A stretch of DNA of 5,981 bases from an uncultured cyanobacterium (lineage in GTDB: Bacteria > Cyanobacteriota > Cyanobacteriia > Cyanobacteriales > Geitlerinemataceae), in the NCBI GenBank assembly GCA_937121005.1, contig CAKZKB010000415.1, forward strand, positions 1-5,981. The letters are read 5' to 3'. The position numbers and the translations under genes were made by a program. Of this stretch, positions 1-5,630 are shown in pieces; position 1 is the stretch's first letter; each line of letters opens with the position of its first letter. A model generated the notes under the pieces. It had not been told where the DNA came from. It worked only from the letters and a program-made list of their open reading frames with translations, and did not search any database.

Positions 1-1491
1 AGCGAGAACCAATGCGTCGAACCTGGACAAGTTGGCGAACTCTGCGTCGCTAGCTATCGCCTACCCCAAGGATACTTACACCGTCCCCAACTTACAGCCC
101 AAAAGTTCCTCGCTAACCCCTTTAACGACGGGCAAAAAGCACCATTTCTGTATAAAACGGGAGACTTAGCCCGCTACGCAGCCGATGGTAATTTAGAGTT
201 TGTGGGGCGTGCCGATCGCCGCGTGAAAATTCGCGGTTTTCGCGTCGAACTCGAGGAAATTGAAACTATCCTCACCCAACACGAAAATATTCGCGAAGCC
301 GTTGCCATTGCCCGCGAAACTGCCACCGCCGACAAGCAAATTATCGCTTATGTCGTCCCCCAAGACAAGCACAAGGTGACGATCGCCCAATTGCGAAACT
401 TTGTCGGCGATCGCTTGCCCGACTATGCCATCCCTGCCAGTTTTATTCTCCTCGAAAAACTGCCCCGTACCCCCAACGGTAAACTCGATCGCCGTTCCTT
501 GCCCTTGCCCAATTTATCTCGCTTGGGTTTGGAAAGCGATTTCGTTGCGCCTCGCAGCGAATTGGAAGAAAAACTGGCTGCAATTTGGGAAAGCGTCCTC
601 GATATCCATCCAGTCGGTATCGAAGATAGTTTCTTTGAACTGGGCGGACATTCGTTACTAGCCGTGCGTTTGTTCTCCAAAATCGAGCAGAGTTTCGGGC
701 GAAACTTGCCCCTATCTTTACTGTTTGAAGCGCCGACGATCGCCCAACTCTCGAAAGTGTTGAATCGAGAGACAAACCTAGAGTCACCATCCTGTTTAGT
801 TGCCATTCGCGATCGCGGATCGGCCCCGCCTTTGTTTTGCGTTCACGGAATTGGCGGTAACATTCTCTCCTATCGGAAACTGGTGCAATACTTACCCGAC
901 GATCGCCCGGTTTATGCCCTGTACGCCCGAGGTGCAAATACCCCAACGCCTCAGTTTGCTACCATTGAAGAAATGGCTGCCGACTACCTGCAAGAAATCA
1001 AAACAGTGCAACCCCAAGGCCCCTACTTTTTGGCGGCCCATTCTTTCGGCGGAAAAGTCATCTTTGAAATGGCGCAGCAGTTGCAGAAACAAGGAGAAGC
1101 AGTAGGGTTACTAGCATTGATTGATTCCTCCGCACCGGAAACCGAAATTGTCGCGCGATCGCCCCACCAAGAACAACAGCGCAAAGATCGTTTTATGCGC
1201 CAACTTCCTACTTGGTCTCGCGATCCGCAAATTCAACCCTTAGTGGAGGTGCTTTACGAAGCCAAACGTCGCTATCAAGCCCGACCTTATTCTGGCAAAA
1301 TTGTCTTCTTTATGGCGCGAGAAACGGGCGATCGCAAGACTCTAGAATTTATCGATCGCTGGAAAAAAATCGCCCTAGAAGGGGTAGAAGTTTGCGAAGT
1401 CGATGGCGATCATTGGACGATGCTAGAAGATCCGCACGTTCGCGATCTGGCACAACAGCTATCTCGCTACTTACGATCCCAGATTCGTTAG
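1..1491 (+). CDS. NRPS C-terminal part: adenylation (partial), carrier and thioesterase domains; 5' end outside window
   Basis: This is the final module of a nonribosomal peptide synthetase, open from base 1 with no start in the window (496 residues visible). It would activate an amino acid as its adenylate, load it on the carrier, and release the finished peptide by hydrolysis or cyclisation in the cytoplasm. Residues 1-170 are the end of an adenylation domain: core A7 YKTGDL at 51-56, A8 (GRADRRVKIRGFR) from 69, and A10 PNGKLDR with its catalytic Lys at 161. The A6 region (GELCVASYRLPQGYL) is unusual. The carrier domain has LGGHSL with the phosphopantetheine Ser at 218. The thioesterase runs from about 265 to the end: HGIGG near 282-286, nucleophile Ser348 in AAHSFGG, likely Asp375 (LIDSS) and His471 (DGDHW). 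The usual Gly two residues before the Ser is Ala346. An in-frame GTG at 202 lies inside the A8 region and is not the start. The substrate-specifying residues lie upstream, so the product cannot be predicted. Confidence 0.95.
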   Translation, partial: SENQCVEPGQVGELCVASYRLPQGYLHRPQLTAQKFLANPFNDGQKAPFLYKTGDLARYAADGNLEFVGRADRRVKIRGFRVELEEIETILTQHENIREAVAIARETATADKQIIAYVVPQDKHKVTIAQLRNFVGDRLPDYAIPASFILLEKLPRTPNGKLDRRSLPLPNLSRLGLESDFVAPRSELEEKLAAIWESVLDIHPVGIEDSFFELGGHSLLAVRLFSKIEQSFGRNLPLSLLFEAPTIAQLSKVLNRETNLESPSCLVAIRDRGSAPPLFCVHGIGGNILSYRKLVQYLPDDRPVYALYARGANTPTPQFATIEEMAADYLQEIKTVQPQGPYFLAAHSFGGKVIFEMAQQLQKQGEAVGLLALIDSSAPETEIVARSPHQEQQRKDRFMRQLPTWSRDPQIQPLVEVLYEAKRRYQARPYSGKIVFFMARETGDRKTLEFIDRWKKIALEGVEVCEVDGDHWTMLEDPHVRDLAQQLSRYLRSQIR

Positions 1492-1497
1492 AACACT

Positions 1498-1588
1498 TGT
1501 AAGCATTCAGGTGAAACAAGAAACCCGGTTTCTCCGCCACTTGACAAAAGCAGAGATTAGGCTGTAAATCTAATGTAAGCATTTAGGT
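1498..1588. repeat. Pair of 15-bp direct repeats, TGTAAGCATT(C/T)AGGT
   Basis: Two copies lie at 1498-1512 and 1574-1588 in direct orientation, 61 bases apart, matching at 14 of 15 positions. The first begins 7 bases after the NRPS stop codon. The core AAGCATT also appears in the inverted repeat downstream (1665-1671, and as AATGCTT at 1713-1719), so the gap holds four copies of this heptamer. I think they are units of a dispersed intergenic repeat family. I see no coding sequence between them. Confidence 0.6.
1519..1533. repeat. Short palindromic dispersed repeat AGAAACCCGGTTTCT (copy 1)
   Basis: This is a near-perfect palindrome: AGAAACC at 1519-1525 pairs with GGTTTCT at 1527-1533 around a single C. 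More realistically it forms a 6-bp stem with a 3-base loop. A second copy differing at one base lies at 4506-4520. From memory, AGAAAC-GTTTCT palindromes are common between genes in many cyanobacterial genomes. It starts 28 bases after the NRPS stop and could cap the transcript, but no T-run follows it, so I do not call a terminator. Confidence 0.6.
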
Positions 1589-1659
1589 CATGTTGGAAAT
1601 GGCTGCACCGATCCCCCTTCCGTCACCTTCTCTGGTTCTGCCAGGGAATGTAATTGAGA

Positions 1660-1724
1660 GGGCGAAGCATTCGCCTTCTAGTTGATGGACTTTTTCTCTC
1701 TTTTTCGGTGCGAATGCTTAGCCC
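1660..1724. repeat. MITE-like element with 15-bp terminal inverted repeats
   Basis: The left arm GGGCGAAGCATTCGC (1660-1674) and right arm GCGAATGCTTAGCCC (1710-1724) are inverted copies matching at 14 of 15 positions. They flank 35 bases that include a pyrimidine-rich stretch (about 1690-1705). The left arm is itself a small hairpin, GGCGAA-GCA-TTCGCC at 1661-1675. Arms of this GGGCGAAGCATTCG type are, from memory, widespread in cyanobacterial intergenic DNA and suit a non-autonomous element moved by a transposase in trans. No transposase is visible here, and I could not define a target-site duplication. Confidence 0.55.
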
Positions 1725-1728
1725 CTAC

Positions 1729-1790
1729 GGCCTCATGTAAAATGGAGGCCGATCCTCCATAGTTCGTTGCGTGTCAGAGGAACGTAACGA
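1729..1790 (+). promoter_or_regulatory. Hairpin-rich leader before the oxygenase gene, with possible -10
   Basis: Three potential stems lie here. GGCCTC (1729-1734) can pair with GAGGCC (1745-1750). ATGGAGG (1742-1748) pairs perfectly with CCTCCAT (1754-1760) over a 5-base loop. TCGTTGCGT (1764-1772) pairs with ACGTAACGA (1782-1790) with one G-U pair and a 9-base loop. The first two share bases 1745-1748, so they cannot form together. A -10-like TAAAAT sits at 1738-1743, but the -35 region 17 bases upstream (TGCTTA) is poor. If it is used, only the second and third stems, or part of them, would be in the RNA. Function is unproven. Confidence 0.35.
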
Positions 1791-1826
1791 GGGGAAAAGA
1801 AACCGTAGTTTATCCCAAACTTACCC

Positions 1827-2825
1827 ATGTCTGTCACCCTCGACGATCCGGTACTAACATTGGTTTGCCCTTCCCCGCAGGCGTTACCCAAAATGATGTC
1901 CCAAGTGGTGACAGCCGTCGAGAAAAGGGGTCTTTGTATTCTAGAAGCCTGGGATACGCAAAAGCAAACCCTGAAAACCGTTGCTGGGCAAATGGGGTAT
2001 ATTATGAACCACATTCGCGGCGATGAAGATGGTATTGTTGACGTAGCTTACCAGCGATCGTGGCACGAAACATCTCAAAGTAACAACGAAATTCGTAAAG
2101 AAGATTTTCAGTCTTACAGCAGCGACGAAGTTCCTCCCCACAGCGACGGTGCGGCTTTAGATGGAATGGATGTTATCGGCGATCGTATCGTGCAGATCGG
2201 GCCGCCACAAATCGTTGTTTTCCAATGCGTAGAACCCGCCGAAGCCGGAGGCGAACTGCTACTCGTCGATATGAAGAAAGTTCTCGTCGATTTGTTGCGC
2301 GATCGCCCCGACATTGCCCGTATTTTACTCGAACCGGGCTGCGTTTCCTTCTGTCGAGACAACCAATTTGCTCTCGATTTGCCTGTCTTTCAAAAAATTG
2401 GCGATCGCTGGCGAGTTCGCGCCCATTGCGATAACCGAGTTTTCGTCACCGATCGATCGGCTGAAGCAATGCAAATTTTGTTTGACGAGTATATCAATCA
2501 ACCTCAATATACCGACAAAATTTTGCTGACTTCCCGACAAATTCTCGTCATTGATAACTACCGCATCTTGCACGGACGGGCTGCCTATCAAGTGTTTGGC
2601 GATCGCAACGTGCGCCATCACCGCCGTCTTTGGGTCGCCAGCGATCGCCTCCCCATTTTCCAAAATTTCCAGGGGGAGGTCAAGATGAAACGCGCCTTTG
2701 AACCCTATCAAGCCTACCGGATCGTCACGAGTTTGGACGTTCCCGTTCCATATCCCATCTGTTGTGGAATTCCCCTCAACGACGAAGAACGGGAATGGTT
2801 GGTCTGCGCGGAAGGGGGATTTTAG
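1827..2825 (+). CDS. Fe(II)/2-oxoglutarate-dependent oxygenase (TauD/TfdA superfamily, clavaminate synthase-like)
   Basis: A 332-residue soluble enzyme expected to couple 2-oxoglutarate decarboxylation to hydroxylation or a related oxidation of a small substrate. The metal triad is visible as H105-S-D107 (in VPPHSDGA) and the distal H249 in DNYRILHGR. The Arg that would bind the 2-oxoglutarate carboxylate is probably R263 in NVRHHRRLW. The 14-residue His-to-Arg spacing matches what I recall for clavaminate synthase and VioC rather than the 11 of TauD itself. Members of that group hydroxylate free or carrier-bound amino acids, and the gene follows an NRPS end on the same strand, so peptide or precursor tailoring is a reasonable inference, not shown. 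ATG 1827 is the first in-frame start after a stop at 1806-1808. No good Shine-Dalgarno is at the right distance (AGGGGAAAAG at 1790-1799 is too far). Its stop overlaps the convergent gene by 4 bases. The substrate is unknown. Confidence 0.85.
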   Translation: MSVTLDDPVLTLVCPSPQALPKMMSQVVTAVEKRGLCILEAWDTQKQTLKTVAGQMGYIMNHIRGDEDGIVDVAYQRSWHETSQSNNEIRKEDFQSYSSDEVPPHSDGAALDGMDVIGDRIVQIGPPQIVVFQCVEPAEAGGELLLVDMKKVLVDLLRDRPDIARILLEPGCVSFCRDNQFALDLPVFQKIGDRWRVRAHCDNRVFVTDRSAEAMQILFDEYINQPQYTDKILLTSRQILVIDNYRILHGRAAYQVFGDRNVRHHRRLWVASDRLPIFQNFQGEVKMKRAFEPYQAYRIVTSLDVPVPYPICCGIPLNDEEREWLVCAEGGF

Positions 2826-3484
2826 GAACAGTCAGAAATCGCGATCGTGCCATCCGTCCGAACAGCATTACACAAATTGGCATCGGTTAGGTTCGCCCGG
2901 TTGAGATCGGCTTCGTAGAGATTGCTATTCTCAAGGTTTGCACCTTTTAAATTTGCCGCTTCTAGATCGGCGTGGCGTAGGTTGGCATTTTTGAAATTGG
3001 CGCGTTCTAAATTGGCTTCCGTGTCAAAATCGGCATTTTCGAGATTAGCATTCTCTAAATTCGCCCCGGACAAATTGACACCATCGAGGTTAGCGTGTTC
3101 TAAATAGGCCCCTTGTAAATTTGCATTTTCCAAATGGCAATGAGATAGATCGGCATCTTCTAAATAGGCATTTTTTAAGTTAGCATTTTTTAAGTTAGCA
3201 CCTTCAAAATCCACATCTTTTAAGTACGCATCCTCAAAATTCGTGCCTTCGAGGTTGGCATCTTCCAAATTGGCATTTTTGATAGAGACTGCTGATAAAT
3301 CTTCCCCCGACAGATCCACATTCTCTAAATTGCAAGCCGAACATTCGCGATCGCGTAACAAGTGTTGGCGATTTGACGCGATCGCCGCCTGACTGGAGGT
3401 AGAGAATACAACCCACCCCAAAAGTATTAATATTCCGAGTTTGAGGCTCAATTTTCTGCTTCCGTATGCCGATAGAACGAGCAT
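2822..3484 (-). CDS. Secreted pentapeptide-repeat protein
   Basis: A 220-residue protein, mostly A(N/D)LxN-type pentapeptides that should fold as a right-handed quadrilateral beta-helix. I count about 31 repeats (residues 51-206), roughly 7-8 coils, interrupted once by an extra residue in ADFDTE. I start it at ATG 3484 because the next residues form a convincing signal peptide: basic RK at 10-11, a hydrophobic core at about 16-27, and likely cleavage after SQA (33) or AIA (36). The frame stays open to an ATG at 3586, but that would add 34 residues before the signal. The mature N-terminus has RECSAC (Cys48, Cys51), and Cys205 and Cys219 lie near the C-terminus (RTDGTIAISDC), so disulphides outside the cytoplasm are possible. 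This C-x-x-C plus DGTI...DC layout is, from memory, a recurrent cyanobacterial type of unknown role. The location is periplasm or thylakoid lumen by inference. The repeats give the DNA a 15-base periodicity. Confidence 0.88.
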   Translation of the reverse strand: MLVLSAYGSRKLSLKLGILILLGWVVFSTSSQAAIASNRQHLLRDRECSACNLENVDLSGEDLSAVSIKNANLEDANLEGTNFEDAYLKDVDFEGANLKNANLKNAYLEDADLSHCHLENANLQGAYLEHANLDGVNLSGANLENANLENADFDTEANLERANFKNANLRHADLEAANLKGANLENSNLYEADLNRANLTDANLCNAVRTDGTIAISDCS

Positions 3485-3491
3485 ATTAGTT

Positions 3492-3520
3492 ACAATACCT
3501 ATATTGACATCAAAAGTCAA
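3492..3520 (-). promoter_or_regulatory. Candidate sigma-70-type promoter of the pentapeptide gene, with overlapping inverted repeat
   Basis: Read on the - strand, TTGACT (3520-3515) and TATTGT (3497-3492) form -35 and -10 boxes separated by 17 bases. The -10 ends only 7 bases before the ATG at 3484, so the transcript would be leaderless or nearly so. The -35 lies in an inverted repeat, TTGAC (3504-3508) and GTCAA (3516-3520), that could be a repressor or activator site. Its position supports the start at 3484 over the longer reading. Confidence 0.4.
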
Positions 3521-3620
3521 GATTCGATCGAGGATATTCTGGATACAAGCCCTCAAACTTATTTGTGGACAATCAAAGCGAAGCATCCAAACAAGCCCCT
3601 GGCTTTAGACATGGGTTTGA

Positions 3621-3645
3621 AATTTTTAATTTTTAATTTTTAATT
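3621..3645. repeat. A/T heptamer tandem repeat (AATTTTT x3)
   Basis: Three tandem AATTTTT units followed by AATT, immediately before a small GC-rich hairpin CCGC-GAA-GCGG (3646-3656). It lies in the divergent gap between the pentapeptide and TSUP genes. Such runs can act as A/T-rich upstream elements or be replication-slippage tracts. Nothing here shows a function. Confidence 0.6.
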
Positions 3646-3656
3646 CCGCGAAGCGG

Positions 3657-3685
3657 TTGGCGGGATATTTGCGAGATAGTATGCT
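3657..3685 (+). promoter_or_regulatory. Candidate sigma-70-type promoter for the TSUP gene
   Basis: TTGGCG (3657-3662) and TATGCT (3680-3685) are separated by 17 bases, each matching four of six consensus positions. This would place transcription start near 3692 and leave a 5' leader of about 50 bases before ATG 3742. The A/T heptamer tract lies just upstream, where an UP-like element would sit. Pattern match only. Confidence 0.35.
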
Positions 3686-3741
3686 AAACTGCAATGGGAA
3701 TGTTAAATTAGCCCCAGACCCATTCGCATCGATCGAACGTT

Positions 3742-4476
3742 ATGACTTTTGTGTGGCTCGCTCTTGCCAGTGTTTTCGCTTGGTTTATCAGTATGCTGGC
3801 CGGTGGCGGTAGTTCTTTAGTTTTGATCCCCATTGTTGGCTTGTTGGTCGGGCCGGCTGCCATTCCTCCCATTATTACCATCAGTGGTATTTTAGGCAAT
3901 ACCGAACGCCTGTTTGCCTACTGGAGACACATCGACTGGAAAATTGTTTGGTGGGATTTACCCGGTGCGATTCTCGGTGCGTTCTTGGGGGCATTTACCC
4001 TCAGCCGTCTCAAGGTAGAATGGATTGGTATTCTAGTCGGCTTGTTTTTGATTGCATCGGCTGCCAGTTACTTTATCAAGCAAGAAAATAATCCATTTGC
4101 AGTCAAAGCGTGGTACTTTCTTCCGGCGGGTTTGATTTATGCGTTCCTGTCGGGTCTAGTGGGAAGTATGGGGCCGTTACTCGTTCCTTTTTATATTAAC
4201 TACGGTTTGCAAAAAGAAGAATTGCTGGCGACGCAAGCCGTTAACCGAGTGGTCATTCATGGCATTAAAATTGTTGCCTATACTTTCTTGGGTGCGTTAA
4301 CTCTACCTCACCTGAAATATGGCGTTCTCCTCGGCTTAGCGGCTTTTCCGGGAAATTGGCTCGGTCATTTAGTCTTGCAACGTATGAGCGAACAAACCTT
4401 CCGTCGCATTGTCATTTCTTTCGTTTTTTGTAGTGGCGTATATCTTTTATGGCAGCAAAAAAGTTTCATTTTCTAA
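3742..4476 (+). CDS. TSUP-family (TauE/SafE-type) integral membrane transporter
   Basis: A 244-residue, very hydrophobic protein with about 7-8 predicted membrane helices (roughly residues 3-19, 26-48, 72-90, 94-112, 126-150, 168-188, 192-212, 220-237). It shows the two half-repeats typical of the TSUP family: AGGGSSLVLIP at 20-30 and VGSMGPLLVPF at 140-150, each with a Gly-rich turn entering a helix. Family members move small anions or sulfur compounds such as sulfite, sulfoacetate or thiosulfate across the cytoplasmic membrane. The substrate here cannot be read from the sequence. The length is close to the usual 240-270. ATG 3742 starts directly at a hydrophobic helix. No Shine-Dalgarno is evident, which is not rare in cyanobacteria. 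It stands alone between a divergent pentapeptide gene and a convergent hydrolase gene, so context gives no substrate clue. It contains no HIP1 octamer. Confidence 0.85.
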   Translation: MTFVWLALASVFAWFISMLAGGGSSLVLIPIVGLLVGPAAIPPIITISGILGNTERLFAYWRHIDWKIVWWDLPGAILGAFLGAFTLSRLKVEWIGILVGLFLIASAASYFIKQENNPFAVKAWYFLPAGLIYAFLSGLVGSMGPLLVPFYINYGLQKEELLATQAVNRVVIHGIKIVAYTFLGALTLPHLKYGVLLGLAAFPGNWLGHLVLQRMSEQTFRRIVISFVFCSGVYLLWQQKSFIF

Positions 4477-4505
4477 ATCCACATTAGGATGAAGTTAACT
4501 GGTGT

Positions 4506-4520
4506 AGAAACTCGGTTTCT
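4506..4520. repeat. Short palindromic dispersed repeat AGAAACTCGGTTTCT (copy 2)
   Basis: The stem AGAAAC (4506-4511) pairs with GTTTCT (4515-4520) around loop TCG. It differs from copy 1 at 1519-1533 by one base. Outer GTAG (4504-4507) and CTAC (4523-4526) could extend symmetry in a wider, imperfect form. It lies in the 117-base convergent gap between the TSUP and hydrolase genes, where a two-way terminator would be useful, but there is no T-run on either side. Confidence 0.6.
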
Positions 4521-4593
4521 CAACTACAGTCAGACAAAACTCGAAGTAACCATTCAGGGGGTAGAGTGGTATGCTAGTCTATCTGAATCCTGG

Positions 4594-5478
4594 TCACTGG
4601 TCGCCGATCGCTGAAATGCTCCCAACGCGATCGATAAATTGATGCAAGATCTGGCGTTGGGGCTCGCCAATGTCGATCGCCAAATCGTTATGGGTCATTC
4701 CCTCATTCCAATGCAGTTGTTTGTCCCCCGTCGCTGCATCGTAAAGTGTCTGACTCATAAAGCCAGGAACAACTTTATCTTCGGTTCCGTGAACGAACAA
4801 AATCGGCACGTCAATGGATGAGAGTTTACCAACAGAGTCGAAGCGATGGGTCAAAACAAGATCGAGGGGAACGAGTTTCGACCAACCTCGGTATACGGCC
4901 ATATCTTTCATGGAACTAAATGACGCTTCAATGATTAAACCAGCCATTTTTGGATGTCGGGTCGCCAGTTCGATGGAAATTGCACCACCGAGGGAGTGAC
5001 CGTAAACGACAATATTTTTGGGATCGATTCCTCGTCGATCGACTAAATATTTCCAAGCGGCTTCTGCATCGTCGTACACTCGTTCTTCGTTGGGAAAACG
5101 GCTGTGGCTGTATCCGTAACCGCGATAGTCGATGGCAAATACAGCATAGCCCATTTGATGCCATCGTTCAAAAATAGGAACGTTGACACCTAAATTGCCA
5201 CCGTTGCCGTGAAAATGAAGAATTGTTATGGTAGAATGGGAGCGATCGTCGGGTTCGATCCACCAACCATGTACCTTTTCGGGGGTGTTTTCAAACGGAA
5301 CTTCCAGCCAAACTTCTTCGTAGTCCAAACCGCGATCGCGCGGCGTTTCTTCCGTTGGTGCCCAGGGGACGAAAATAAGGCGGTTGTGATTGAACCGCAA
5401 CCACGCGCACAGGAAAATATAGAGGCCGATCGCCCCAACTGCTAAAATGGCCCAGTCGCGCCCGAGAAATGACAGCAC
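4594..5478 (-). CDS. Membrane-anchored alpha/beta hydrolase (ABHD13/17, Bem46/YfhR-like)
   Basis: A 294-residue serine hydrolase. An N-terminal hydrophobic helix (about residues 9-27) should anchor it in the membrane. The alpha/beta fold follows: HFHGNGGN at 88-95 (oxyanion-hole loop), IDYRGYGYS at 116-124, the nucleophile elbow GHSLGG with Ser162, acid Asp234 in HGTEDKVVP, and His263 in MTHNDL. The full triad suggests an active esterase, lipase or depalmitoylase-like enzyme; this family rarely allows a substrate call. The start is GTG at 5478 (CAC on the + strand), supported by GAGG 8 bases upstream and by the membrane helix beginning soon after. It ends 117 bases from the convergent TSUP gene and diverges from the Tic20-family gene, so it is probably transcribed alone. 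A possible -10 TAAAAT lies at 5513-5508 without a recognisable -35. Confidence 0.88.
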   Translation of the reverse strand: MLSFLGRDWAILAVGAIGLYIFLCAWLRFNHNRLIFVPWAPTEETPRDRGLDYEEVWLEVPFENTPEKVHGWWIEPDDRSHSTITILHFHGNGGNLGVNVPIFERWHQMGYAVFAIDYRGYGYSHSRFPNEERVYDDAEAAWKYLVDRRGIDPKNIVVYGHSLGGAISIELATRHPKMAGLIIEASFSSMKDMAVYRGWSKLVPLDLVLTHRFDSVGKLSSIDVPILFVHGTEDKVVPGFMSQTLYDAATGDKQLHWNEGMTHNDLAIDIGEPQRQILHQFIDRVGSISAIGDQ

Positions 5479-5486
5479 TGTTCTCG

Positions 5487-5490
5487 CCTC
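5487..5490 (-). promoter_or_regulatory. Ribosome binding site GAGG deciding the GTG start of the hydrolase gene
   Basis: GAGG on the - strand (CCTC at 5487-5490 on the + strand) stands 8 bases before the GTG at 5478. It is the clearest Shine-Dalgarno in the window and favours the GTG as the real start. Confidence 0.55.
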
Positions 5491-5587
5491 GATCGATCGT
5501 CACGGTTATTTTACGCGATCGCGAGTCGCCGCGCTACCCACTGTTACGGGCCGCGATCGCCTTGCCATATCGTCCCCAGCGCGAAAC

Positions 5588-5596
5588 TGATACAAT
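5588..5596 (+). promoter_or_regulatory. Candidate extended -10 promoter for the Tic20-family gene
   Basis: TGATACAAT is an extended -10 element: TG at 5588-5589, one base, then TACAAT at 5591-5596, five of six matches to consensus. No good -35 lies 16-18 bases upstream; TTGCCA at 5562-5567 is 23 bases away. Transcription would begin near 5603 and leave a leader of about 28 bases before ATG 5631. No Shine-Dalgarno is seen. Confidence 0.4.
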
Positions 5597-5630
5597 AGAG
5601 ACTAAACTCAACTATCCGAATCGATTTGCA

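Noticed and set aside
443..946. Long - strand open frame inside the NRPS gene (167 codons), and similar ones at 423-806 and 2325-2711
   Set aside because: They lie wholly opposite conserved domains on the + strand, have no recognisable motif, and fit chance open frames in this codon use.
202..1491. Separate gene starting at GTG 202
   Set aside because: The frame is open from base 1 and the upstream residues carry A6 and A7 motifs continuous with the adenylation domain, so this is an internal codon.
1519..1533. Intrinsic terminator after the NRPS gene
   Set aside because: The stem is short and no T-run follows; the same sequence elsewhere marks it as a dispersed repeat.
1492..1826. tRNA, small RNA gene or small protein in the gap
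   Set aside because: No cloverleaf or T-loop motif and no open frame with a ribosome binding site were seen; the gap is explained by repeats and hairpins.
2880..3345. Regular short repeats on the + strand resembling a CRISPR or tandem-repeat array
   Set aside because: The period is 15 bases, degenerate, with no unique spacers, and it translates on the - strand as pentapeptide repeats. It is coding periodicity.
2822..3586. Longer 254-residue version of the pentapeptide protein starting at ATG 3586
   Set aside because: It would put 34 residues before a typical signal peptide, has no ribosome binding site, and the candidate promoter at 3492-3520 lies inside the extension.
1827..4476. TauD-like oxygenase and TauE-like transporter as a taurine/sulfonate system
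   Set aside because: The link is only in family names. The genes are separated by an opposite-strand gene and a divergent promoter region, no ABC importer is present, and the oxygenase has clavaminate synthase-type His-Arg spacing rather than TauD-type.
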